NCBI GenBank assembly: GCA_041686235.1
Contig: JAWLED010000080.1
Location: 1-12,912, forward strand
DNA: 12,912 nucleotides
Source of the DNA: JAAAOH01 sp041686235
GTDB lineage: Bacteria; Spirochaetota; Spirochaetia; DSM-27196; PWMO01
Direction of reading: 5' to 3'
Part shown: piece by piece, positions 1 to 6,576 of the stretch
How positions within the stretch are numbered: position 1 is the stretch's first letter
Layout: every line of letters starts with the position of its first letter
Translations under genes and position numbers: made by a program
Notes under the pieces: generated by a model
The model's database searches: none
Told to the model about the DNA's origin: nothing
The model's input: only the letters and a program-made list of their open reading frames with translations

Positions 1-2
1 GC

Positions 3-683
3 CCCGTCCCCGGCGCCGCGGACGGGAACCCCGCTGCCACCCCGGGTACGCCCGCCACGCCCGTCGACGACGCCGCCAACCCGGACGCGGGCGCCACCTC
101 CGGTACGCCCGCCACCCCCGTCCAGGGCGCCGCGGACGGGAACCCCGCTGCCACCCCGGGTACGCCCCCCACCCCCGTCCTCTCCCACACCCGCGAGCGG
201 TGGCTGAGAAACGGACGTGAGGTCTCCCAGCGTGGTATGAAGCACGCGCGCGAGGGGTGGGTGTTCGAAGACGCGCTTCGCAAGTGTACCATCGGGCCGT
301 CGACGGTCATCATGCGGCGGGAGGCGTTCCAGGAGCTGGGCGGGTTTCGCGAAGATCTCGAGGTGGGCGAGGACTACGAGCTGTGGCTGCGGCTCACCTC
401 TCGATACCCGGTGGCCTATCTCGACGAGCCGCTCACCGACAAGCGCGCCGGGCACGCGGACCAGCTCTCGCAGAAGTACGACTACATCGAGCCGTTTCGC
501 CTGCAGGCTCTTCGGGACCTGGTGCGCTCGGGCTACTTTGAGGGTTGGGCGGACACGCGTGCCCGCGCCGAGCTCGCGCGAAAGTGCAGAATCCACGCCT
601 CAGGATGCGAGAAGCGCGGAAAGACCGAGGAGGCTGCCGCCTACCGGGCCGAGGCCGCTCGATACGAACAACCGGCGCGCTAA
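3..683 (+). CDS. family 2 glycosyltransferase, C-terminal part (5' end outside window), with in-frame tandem-repeat insert
   Basis: The frame is open from the left edge to TAA at 681-683 (226 visible codons), so the ATG at 237 is internal and not the start. Residues after the repeats match the C-terminal half of a GT-A family 2 transferase: an HTRERWLRNG motif, an IGPSTVIMRREAF segment, then GGFREDLEVGEDYELWLRL, where the E-D pair is the usual catalytic-base region, followed by KRAGHADQLS. Such enzymes transfer sugars from nucleotide-sugar donors in the cytoplasm, often to envelope polysaccharide. The acceptor cannot be told. The oddity is about 57 Pro/Ala/Thr/Gly-rich residues (three 19-residue units at 9-179) placed directly before HTRERW, where the related enzymes I remember are continuous. 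The missing N-terminal half should hold the nucleotide-binding strands and DxD motif. Family assignment is solid; substrate is unknown. Confidence 0.85.
   Translation, partial: PVPGAADGNPAATPGTPATPVDDAANPDAGATSGTPATPVQGAADGNPAATPGTPPTPVLSHTRERWLRNGREVSQRGMKHAREGWVFEDALRKCTIGPSTVIMRREAFQELGGFREDLEVGEDYELWLRLTSRYPVAYLDEPLTDKRAGHADQLSQKYDYIEPFRLQALRDLVRSGYFEGWADTRARAELARKCRIHASGCEKRGKTEEAAAYRAEAARYEQPAR
9..179 (+). repeat. 57-bp in-frame tandem repeat (minisatellite) inside the glycosyltransferase gene
   Basis: Three 57-bp units lie at 9-65, 66-122 and 123-179, each encoding 19 residues ending in the pattern GTP(A/P)TPV. A partial unit end (Pro-Val) at 3-8 shows the array continues left of the window. 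Units 1 and 3 are identical over 42 bases (12-53 versus 126-167), while unit 2 is more diverged. This A-B-A pattern suggests a 114-bp higher-order unit. Because 57 is a multiple of three, copy-number change would alter protein length without shifting frame. Confidence 0.9.
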
Positions 684-765
684 CGGGTCGCCGCCGCGCC
701 GCCCACCGTCACCGGCACCACCGCCGCCCGGATTGCCGGCACCGCCGGCGTCTCTTATCATCCTG
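684..765. other. GC-rich spacer between convergent genes
   Basis: This 82-bp stretch separates the glycosyltransferase stop from the cyclase stop on the other strand. It is nearly all G and C up to about 750. It holds one short hairpin, GCCGGC-ACC-GCCGGC at 735-749, followed on the plus strand by a mildly pyrimidine-rich run without a clear T tract. This is at best a weak terminator for the plus-strand gene. Confidence 0.4.
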
Positions 766-3700
766 CTACTCTGACGCTTGTTCGCTAAGGCGCTCCCGAG
801 CCTCCTCGACGAGACGCCGGTCGGTCACCATTTCGGCGGAGTCGGCCTGCGAGAGGGAGGAGTCGAGCACGTCTTTCGCCTCTTTGAGCGCGGCCTCGCG
901 GGAGTCGGGGGAGGACACGCCGGCGGCGTGGTCGACGAGATAGCGGCCGAAGGCGCTGAGGGCAGGCACGAGCGTTTGGATGTACTGGCTGTGGCGGGCA
1001 CTCTCTATTGCGCGGCGGAAGAAGGCGTCCGCTGTGGGGTCGATGCCGGCAATGTCGGTGATTTCGGAGAGGAGTACGCGTGCCGCCTCGGGGAGCTCGC
1101 TCTCGGCGCGTTCGACGTGGTGGAGGGCCAGGGCCACCGCGAGGGCGGTGCGGCCGTTTTCCACGTCGGAGCCGGTGCGTTTGACCTCGAGGAGATGATC
1201 GCGGGCGTTTCGAAAGGCGTCTTCGTACTCGTCGAGTTGCGCGTGGGCGCAGGCGGCGTAGGGGAGGACGAAGCCGAGGTACCCACGCGCGCCGATGTCC
1301 TCGATGATCTCCCGCGCGCCGGCAAGGCGCGAGAGGGCCTTGCGGTAGGAGGTTTGCATGTACTCGTAAATGCCGAGGTTGATGTGACCATAAGCCACGG
1401 CCAAGCGCTCGCCGAGATTTTCGGCAAGCTCGAGCGCTTCCTCGCCGAAACGAAAGGCGGACTCGAAGTCGCCGTGTCGCGCGGCGATGACGCCGAGATT
1501 GCCGAGGGCGGCGGCAAGGCCGCTCTTGTAGCCGATCTCGCGGTACAGCCCAACGATCTGGGAGAAATAGTCGCGTGCGGTGCCGGTGCGGCCGCGGTAG
1601 AGGTGCAGCACGGCCATATCGTAGAGGGGAAAGCTCTCGAGGCGCTTTTCGCCGAGCGCCTCGAACCGCGCCTTGGCATCCTCGTAGCAGCTCATCGCCT
1701 GGTCGTAGACGGCTTTGTCGCGGTAGATGACGCCGAGATAGTACAGCGCGAGCGCGCCGGTGCGCTCCTCGCCGGCGGCTTCGGCGATGCGCCCCGACTG
1801 CGTGAGCGCCTCGATGCCTTTGTCGAACTCGCCCATGCTCCAGTAGGTGCGCCCGGTAAACAACAGCACCTGTGCCTCGATGTCGCGGGCCTTGATCTTG
1901 CGCGACAGCGTGGCCGCCCGGGTGAGCGTCTCGATGGCCCGGCGATAGCTGCTTTGCTTCTGGAGGATCTCTCCCATCTTGGTGAGTACCTGCGCCTGGC
2001 GGCGATGGAGAAACAGTTGCCTCGCCAATTGAAAGCCGTGCTCGAGATGCTCGAGCGCTTCGCTCCATCTGCCGCTGATATCGAGCACTTCCCCGAGACG
2101 ATAGCAGATTTCTATCTGCTCGTGCGGATCGGCGAGCTCGAGCAGTTGGGTGTAGAAGCTCACCGCCTTTTCATTCTTGAAGTTGTCGGCGGCAAACTCG
2201 GCGGCCTTCCTCAGGTACTCGCGCGATTTTCCCGCGACCTGTGCACGTCCGAAGTGATAGGCGAGGTCCGCCGCTCGCGTCTCGTCTCCGGCAAATCGCT
2301 GCTCGCCCACATACGCGGCCACCGTGTGCAACCGTCGCACGCGGTCGCGCGACTGCATCTGATAGGCGGTGTCCCGCAGGAGGCTGCTTCGAAACTCGTA
2401 TTCGCCGTCTTCGCGCCGGTACCACAGCCGCTGCCGCGCGCCGCGCTCGAGCAGGGCATCGAGCTCTCCTTCTTTTGCGGTAACCTCGCTTTCGAGGCTG
2501 CGCAGTAGAAGGCGAACCACCGGGACGGGAAATCGGGTGCCGACCACGCTTGCCGCCTGGGTGATCTCTCGAAGCTCTGCGGACAACCGGTCGAGGCGGG
2601 CAAGGAGCACGCCGGTAAGGTCGGTGGGGACCTCCTCGATCTCGGTTGCCAGCACGAAGCCCTCCTCGTCGGCGCGCAAAAGGTGATTATCGGAGAGGTA
2701 GCTGATGATCTGTTCGAAGTAAAACGGATTGCCGCCGGTTTTGTCGAAGATCGTCTCGGTCAGCGAGTCCGCCGGGGCGCCGCCGAGGCGCTTCTCGAGC
2801 AGCTCGGCGGTTTCCTCGCGGCTGAGCGGCGAAAGGGTAAACGCGCTCTCCCCGTGCGGCGCCCCGATGTCGAGGCCCGGCTGCTCATCCTCCACCGGGC
2901 GGGAGGCGGCAAACAAGGCGAACGGCAAATCGCCGATGATGCGCTCGAGATACCTCAGCACCTCGGGGGTGTCGGCGTCGAGGGCGTGTATGCCGTCGAG
3001 CACGCACACCACGGGCGAGAGAAAGGCGTGCGCGCGAATGAACTCCGCGAGCACGTACACCGTATTGTCGAAGCGGGCTTGGGGGTCGAGCTGTTCGTAG
3101 AGCGAGCCTTCCCACCGAATGCCGAGAACGGCGCCGAGAAGCGACCTGTTTTGCCTGAGCATCTCGGCACTCTCGCGCGGGGCCTCGCCGTGGCCGTCCT
3201 CCGGCAGCTCCTCGAGCTCGCCGAGAAAGGTCTCTATCGCCGAGTCGAAGGCGGTTCGCCGTGCCTCCTCTCCCCGGGGGAGCCCCAGGCGCAGCGCGAG
3301 AAATCGAAGGAAGGGGTTGAAGCTCTTTTGCAGTACCGGGTCGACTTCGAGGCGCACGGTGCGAAGGGTCTCGGGAGCGCTTTGCACCGCCTCGTGAATC
3401 AAACGGGACTTGCCGAGGCCGGCCTCTCCGTAGATGTAGGTGATGCCGGCGGGCTCACCGCCTGCCACCGTTCGTACCGCGGATTGCAAATGAGAGAGCG
3501 GCTCCTCTCGACCGACAAAGGGGCCGTCGAAGGGCTGCTCCACCCCGTGCGTGGGCCGACCCACTTGGTAGATTTCCATCTCCTCGTCGAAGCCCTTGAT
3601 CTGTTGGCGCCCGCGAGAGGAGAGACTGTATTGATCGGTGAGCCGCTCGGCGGTCTCGCCTGCAACGAGCACCTCGCCGGGCTCGGCCCGCTGCATGAGA

Positions 3701-4764
3701 CGGGCGGCAAGATTGACGGTGGCCCCGAGTACGGTGTAGGTGGCGCGGCGCGGTGAGCCCACCAGCCCGGCGTAGACGGTGCCGGAGGCGAGGCCGATCG
3801 CCGCTCGCTCTTCGAGTTGGCGGGCTAGGGCGCCGGAGAAGTCGACCGCCCGCTGCAGGTCCTGCTCGTGGGCGGTGGGCGCGCCGAAGACCACGAGCGC
3901 TACGTGGCCCTTGTCGCCGTAATCGAGGAGGTTGAAATACCCGCCGAACTCCTCGGTGAGCCCGAGGAGCGCACCGGCCGCCTCGTCGAGCTTACCCGGC
4001 TCATCGACGCCGCGCAGCGAGACAAAGGCCGCGGTAATCCGGCGAAACTCGCCTCTGCCGTTGTAGCTTACCACGCTCGGCGGGAAGAACGCCTGCATGG
4101 CCTCGGCGTTCGGCTCCGCGGGCTCGCCCACCGATTCGGGCGGAGCGACGTTCTCGGCGTCGAGGCCTTCGAGCAGGAAGTGCTCGCCGTGGCCGCGTGT
4201 GGAGATGGAGCTCCCGGAGGAGGTGGCGCCTTCGAGGGTATCGCCGTCGAGGAGGATTTCCCTGACGTCGGCATGTTCGAGCGCCTCTACCGCGTGCAGC
4301 ACCGCGCTGCCGCGCACGTAAAACGCGTTTCGCCTGTCGGATTCGGTTACGCCCCATTGCGCGGTCCCCGAGCCGAGGCCCATGCGCGCGGCAATGCGGT
4401 AGCGCCCAAAGCGAGTCTCCACGCGGCGGTGCTCTTCGAGAAAGTCCGAGATCTCTTTTGCCGCGGCCGCCGCCTCGGGGGCTACCTCTTCCGCATCGCC
4501 GGGAAAGAGGGCTGTGAATGCGTCGCCTGCGAACGAGGCAATGTGGCCGCCGCGCGCGTAGACGCGGCCGATGGGGGTGTCGAAAAGCCTGTTGATAACA
4601 TCGGAGAGTATTTCGGCACCCTCGTTGCCCTGCTCCATGAGATCTTCGGTCATGTAGGTGAACCCCGAGAGGTCCATTATGAGGCAGGTGGCCGGATGCG
4701 ATCCGCGGTTTCGGCCGCTGGTGTAACCATCGAGAATAGGATCGGGTACGAGTCGCTGAGTAAT
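766..4764 (-). CDS. sAC-like adenylate cyclase: tandem class III cyclase domains, STAND NTPase, TPR array
   Basis: Predicted cytoplasmic enzyme making cAMP from ATP, 1332 aa from the proposed AUU start at 4764 (1303 aa from the ATG at 4677). The ATG lies inside the first conserved beta strand (TCLIMDLSGFT), so it is too late. The upstream frame stays open to a stop at 4779-4777, and AGGAGG sits 6 nt before the ATT. From the AUU: cyclase C1 about 22-175 with metal ligands D31 and D81 (SFAGDAF); cyclase C2 about 240-370 with K285, T344, N351 and R355; an NTPase from FVGRE (416) with Walker A GEAGLGKS (446-453) and Walker B aspartate D590; TPR-type helices about 860-1310. This domain order is that of mammalian soluble adenylyl cyclase. 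C1 lacks the Asn/Arg pair and C2 lacks the Asp pair, giving one composite site. Bicarbonate-site residues are not kept (S77, V159). Second gene of an operon with galU; no terminator seen between them. Confidence 0.85.
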   Translation of the reverse strand: MTQRLVPDPILDGYTSGRNRGSHPATCLIMDLSGFTYMTEDLMEQGNEGAEILSDVINRLFDTPIGRVYARGGHIASFAGDAFTALFPGDAEEVAPEAAAAAKEISDFLEEHRRVETRFGRYRIAARMGLGSGTAQWGVTESDRRNAFYVRGSAVLHAVEALEHADVREILLDGDTLEGATSSGSSISTRGHGEHFLLEGLDAENVAPPESVGEPAEPNAEAMQAFFPPSVVSYNGRGEFRRITAAFVSLRGVDEPGKLDEAAGALLGLTEEFGGYFNLLDYGDKGHVALVVFGAPTAHEQDLQRAVDFSGALARQLEERAAIGLASGTVYAGLVGSPRRATYTVLGATVNLAARLMQRAEPGEVLVAGETAERLTDQYSLSSRGRQQIKGFDEEMEIYQVGRPTHGVEQPFDGPFVGREEPLSHLQSAVRTVAGGEPAGITYIYGEAGLGKSRLIHEAVQSAPETLRTVRLEVDPVLQKSFNPFLRFLALRLGLPRGEEARRTAFDSAIETFLGELEELPEDGHGEAPRESAEMLRQNRSLLGAVLGIRWEGSLYEQLDPQARFDNTVYVLAEFIRAHAFLSPVVCVLDGIHALDADTPEVLRYLERIIGDLPFALFAASRPVEDEQPGLDIGAPHGESAFTLSPLSREETAELLEKRLGGAPADSLTETIFDKTGGNPFYFEQIISYLSDNHLLRADEEGFVLATEIEEVPTDLTGVLLARLDRLSAELREITQAASVVGTRFPVPVVRLLLRSLESEVTAKEGELDALLERGARQRLWYRREDGEYEFRSSLLRDTAYQMQSRDRVRRLHTVAAYVGEQRFAGDETRAADLAYHFGRAQVAGKSREYLRKAAEFAADNFKNEKAVSFYTQLLELADPHEQIEICYRLGEVLDISGRWSEALEHLEHGFQLARQLFLHRRQAQVLTKMGEILQKQSSYRRAIETLTRAATLSRKIKARDIEAQVLLFTGRTYWSMGEFDKGIEALTQSGRIAEAAGEERTGALALYYLGVIYRDKAVYDQAMSCYEDAKARFEALGEKRLESFPLYDMAVLHLYRGRTGTARDYFSQIVGLYREIGYKSGLAAALGNLGVIAARHGDFESAFRFGEEALELAENLGERLAVAYGHINLGIYEYMQTSYRKALSRLAGAREIIEDIGARGYLGFVLPYAACAHAQLDEYEDAFRNARDHLLEVKRTGSDVENGRTALAVALALHHVERAESELPEAARVLLSEITDIAGIDPTADAFFRRAIESARHSQYIQTLVPALSAFGRYLVDHAAGVSSPDSREAALKEAKDVLDSSLSQADSAEMVTDRRLVEEARERLSEQASE

Positions 4765-4766
4765 AG

Positions 4767-5630
4767 TCAGCCTCCTCTAATGCGCTCGATTTCCGAGAGC
4801 AACACCTCTTTATAGGCCGGTACCGTCGAGGCGTAACGGAGCACTGCACGAAGATAGCCCTCGGGAGCGCCGGTATCTATCCGTTCGCCGCGGGTTCGAC
4901 GAAAGACCACCCGATCATCGCGCATGAGCGAAGTGAGCGCGGCAACATGGTAGTACTCCCCGCGTTGCCCCGAGGACACGTGCCGTGTCCAGCCGTCTCT
5001 AAGGTAATCAAAAAAATCATGTGTATACAAATATCGCCCAATCGAGGCCTCGCGGCTCGGCTCGGCGCCCGGCTCGGGCTTCTCGACGATGTCGCGCACG
5101 TGCAACTCGTCCTCGGCGAGCTCGAGCACGCCGTAGCGCTGCAACTGCGGCGGATCGTGGAGGGTAGCGAGGACGGTGCAATTCGTCTCGCGGTAGGCCT
5201 CGATGAGCTGTGCCGAGAGCGGCGGGTCTCCGAAATGCAGATCGTCGGGATAGGCGACGACCACCGGCTCGCCGGCGGCGAACTCCTGTGCGTAGAGAAG
5301 CGCGTGGCCGGTGCCGCGCATCGCGGTCTGTCTGACGAAGGTGAAGTTTGCCTCGAGAGGTGAGACTTTGCGCAGCTTTTCCTGCGCGCTCTCGGTGCCC
5401 TCGGCGCGAAACACCGACTCGAGCTCTATCTCGCGGTCGAAGTAATCCTCGAGCGCCCGCTTTCGCCGCGAGCTGATGACGAGAATATCCGTTATGCCCG
5501 AGGCGATGAACTCCCGCGCAATGAAGTCGATCGAGGGGGTGTCGACGAGCGGGAGCATCTCTTTGGGCACCGTCTTTGTAACCGGTAAGAACCGGGTGCC
5601 GTAACCGGCAGCAACAATTACGCCTTTCAT
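4767..5630 (-). CDS. galU: UTP--glucose-1-phosphate uridylyltransferase (GalU family)
   Basis: Cytoplasmic nucleotidyltransferase that makes UDP-glucose from UTP and glucose-1-phosphate, supplying glycosyltransferases for envelope polysaccharide or glycolipid. Start chosen at ATG 5630-5628 because the product then begins MKGVIVAAGYGTRFLPVTK, the family's N-terminal nucleotide loop. The frame extends upstream to 5768, but that stretch encodes Arg/Ala/Pro-rich sequence and holds the promoter. The 287-aa length fits the family (about 290). Visible motifs: PKEMLP (22-27), GTGHALLYA (107-115), YPDDL (127-131), EKP (184-186), and DTGAPEGYLRA (252-262). The usual GEIQLTDA-like segment reads GEYYHVAAL, a mild deviation. 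First gene of the operon; its stop codon overlaps the ribosome-binding region of the cyclase. A TTGCAG-N17-TATACT promoter ends 11 nt before the ATG. A related thymidylyl- or other uridylyltransferase is a less likely reading. Confidence 0.9.
   Translation of the reverse strand: MKGVIVAAGYGTRFLPVTKTVPKEMLPLVDTPSIDFIAREFIASGITDILVISSRRKRALEDYFDREIELESVFRAEGTESAQEKLRKVSPLEANFTFVRQTAMRGTGHALLYAQEFAAGEPVVVAYPDDLHFGDPPLSAQLIEAYRETNCTVLATLHDPPQLQRYGVLELAEDELHVRDIVEKPEPGAEPSREASIGRYLYTHDFFDYLRDGWTRHVSSGQRGEYYHVAALTSLMRDDRVVFRRTRGERIDTGAPEGYLRAVLRYASTVPAYKEVLLSEIERIRGG
4771..4776 (-). promoter_or_regulatory. Shine-Dalgarno AGGAGG that points to an AUU start codon
   Basis: On the minus strand a perfect AGGAGG, formed by the last codons of galU (Arg-Gly-Gly-stop), is followed by six bases (CTGACT) and then ATT at 4764-4762, in frame with the cyclase. 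No ATG, GTG or TTG occurs in this frame between the upstream in-frame stop (4779-4777) and the ATG at 4677, which itself has no Shine-Dalgarno. CTG at 4770-4768 directly abuts the site and is too close to use. Confidence 0.7.
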
Positions 5631-5641
5631 AGTGGATTCGG

Positions 5642-5670
5642 AGTATAGACCCTGGCCGGCCGGTCTGCAA
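5642..5670 (-). promoter_or_regulatory. sigma70-type promoter of galU, near-leaderless
   Basis: Reading on the minus strand: -35 TTGCAG (5670-5665), 17-nt spacer, -10 TATACT (5647-5642). The ATG of galU begins 11 nt after the -10 box, so a start about 7 nt downstream leaves a leader of only 4-5 nt. No Shine-Dalgarno precedes the ATG. Confidence 0.6.
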
Positions 5671-5740
5671 CCGAGCGCCGGCCGCGCGCGGGGCGCCCGG
5701 GACCGGGGTGATGCCGGCCGCGCGCCGCGCGCCGCGCGCG
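5671..5740. repeat. GC-only spacer with a 13-bp direct repeat between divergent promoters
   Basis: The sequence is almost entirely G and C with alternating CG runs. GCCGGCCGCGCGC occurs twice, at 5677-5689 and 5713-5725, 36 bp apart. It lies between the galU and lipoprotein promoters, and the alternating CG tract 5719-5740 could form unusual DNA structure. No gene or known element is recognised. Confidence 0.5.
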
Positions 5741-5769
5741 TTGACGGGTGCCGGCGGGCGGGATACATT
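5741..5769 (+). promoter_or_regulatory. sigma70-type promoter of the lipoprotein gene, near-leaderless
   Basis: -35 TTGACG (5741-5746), 17-nt spacer, -10 TACATT (5764-5769). The ATG at 5779 is 9 nt after the -10 box, so the predicted leader is 0-3 nt. No Shine-Dalgarno is present between the -10 box and the ATG. Confidence 0.55.
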
Positions 5770-5778
5770 AGCCCCTAC

Positions 5779-6540
5779 ATGAGCCATACAACGCAAAGAC
5801 GAGAAGCGGGGCAACTCGCCCGCCGCAGCGCAATTGCCCTCGCCCTTGCCGCTACCGCCGCGATGGTGCTGGGCCTTCTCGGCTGCACCGTGCGCGAGGA
5901 TATTACCGTATCCGTTGACGGAAGCGGCACCACCGAGGTAGACATCGCCCTCGACGAGGTATTCATCCGCTACCTTCGCGACCTCTCCGGAAGCGTCGGG
6001 GGAGAGGAGGAAGAGCTGCGCATCTTCGATGTCGAGGAGATACGACGCCGCTTTGCCGAGCGCCCCGGCATCGAGGTGCTCGAGCTCTCGCGCGGAGATC
6101 CGGGAGAGCTCAGCCTCTCACTTGCCTTCGACGACGTGGCCGGGCTCATCTCCGAGGAGGAGACTCGGTTCCTTTCTGTGGAGCAGGGCGGGGACACGAG
6201 TCGTCTCGAGATCACCGCAAGCCGCGAGGCGGTGGAGGAGGCGCTGACCTATTCACCGCTCGAGGGCTCGAGTGTCTCGCAGATGCTCATGCCGCCCGAG
6301 GACATGGGTAGTGAGGAATATACCGAGTATCTGCTGTGGGCGCTCGAGGAATACGACGATGCCGATACGCTTCGAAACAAGATCGAGAGCGCCTCGATCG
6401 CGCTCCACGTCGAGGTCGACGGCGAGATCGTCTCGCAGTCCGGCGGCCGGCGAGACGGCGAGACCGTGCGATTCGAGATCCCACTCGTTGAGCTTCTCAC
6501 CCTCGAGGAGCCGGAGCGCTACGCGGTTGAGTTTCGTTGA
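5779..6540 (+). CDS. predicted lipoprotein, LppM-like beta-rich domain, function unknown
   Basis: The 253-aa product begins with a positively charged n-region containing Arg-Arg, a hydrophobic stretch (about residues 17-34) and the lipobox LLGC with Cys36, so it should be processed by signal peptidase II and lipid-anchored. The ATG at 5779 gives this complete signal. An upstream ATG at 5632 would add Arg/Pro/Gly-rich sequence read through the promoter. The mature part starts with an ITVSVDGSGTTEVDIALDE segment, a pattern of small membrane-anchored beta-domain proteins (LppM/DUF3153-like by memory). It is rich in Glu and Asp and ends without a further membrane segment. Divergent from galU. The next promoter's -35 box overlaps its stop codon. 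No enzymatic motif is visible; the family call is tentative, the lipoprotein call firm. Confidence 0.8.
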   Translation: MSHTTQRREAGQLARRSAIALALAATAAMVLGLLGCTVREDITVSVDGSGTTEVDIALDEVFIRYLRDLSGSVGGEEEELRIFDVEEIRRRFAERPGIEVLELSRGDPGELSLSLAFDDVAGLISEEETRFLSVEQGGDTSRLEITASREAVEEALTYSPLEGSSVSQMLMPPEDMGSEEYTEYLLWALEEYDDADTLRNKIESASIALHVEVDGEIVSQSGGRRDGETVRFEIPLVELLTLEEPERYAVEFR

Positions 6541-6566
6541 CACTTCCGTTGCTCGGGTCCTATAGT
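6537..6566 (+). promoter_or_regulatory. strong sigma70-type promoter of the rhodanese gene, near-leaderless
   Basis: A perfect -35 TTGACA (6537-6542) overlaps the TGA stop of the lipoprotein gene. An 18-nt spacer leads to -10 TATAGT (6561-6566). The ATG at 6577 is 10 nt after the -10 box, giving a predicted leader of about 4 nt. No Shine-Dalgarno is seen. Confidence 0.7.
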
Positions 6567-6576
6567 TAAATGATCC

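Noticed and set aside
9..179. Tandem units as a CRISPR array
   Set aside because: Units are directly adjacent with no spacers and are read in frame as part of a protein.
735..749. GCCGGC hairpin as an intrinsic terminator
   Set aside because: Only six base pairs and no T tract; kept only as a weak note in the spacer entry.
778..2508. Long open frame on the plus strand opposite the sAC-like cyclase (also 2683-3756 and 3868-4815)
   Set aside because: These mirror the high-GC codon pattern of the minus-strand gene. They have no recognisable motifs, while the opposite strand encodes clear cyclase, NTPase and TPR sequence.
4678..4779. Programmed frameshift joining galU and the cyclase
   Set aside because: There is no slippery sequence at the galU stop, and a Shine-Dalgarno with a plausible AUU start explains the upstream coding sequence better.
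5631..5768. N-terminal extension of GalU (46 residues)
   Set aside because: It is Arg/Ala/Pro-rich, precedes the family's conserved MKGVIVAAG start, and overlaps a good promoter.
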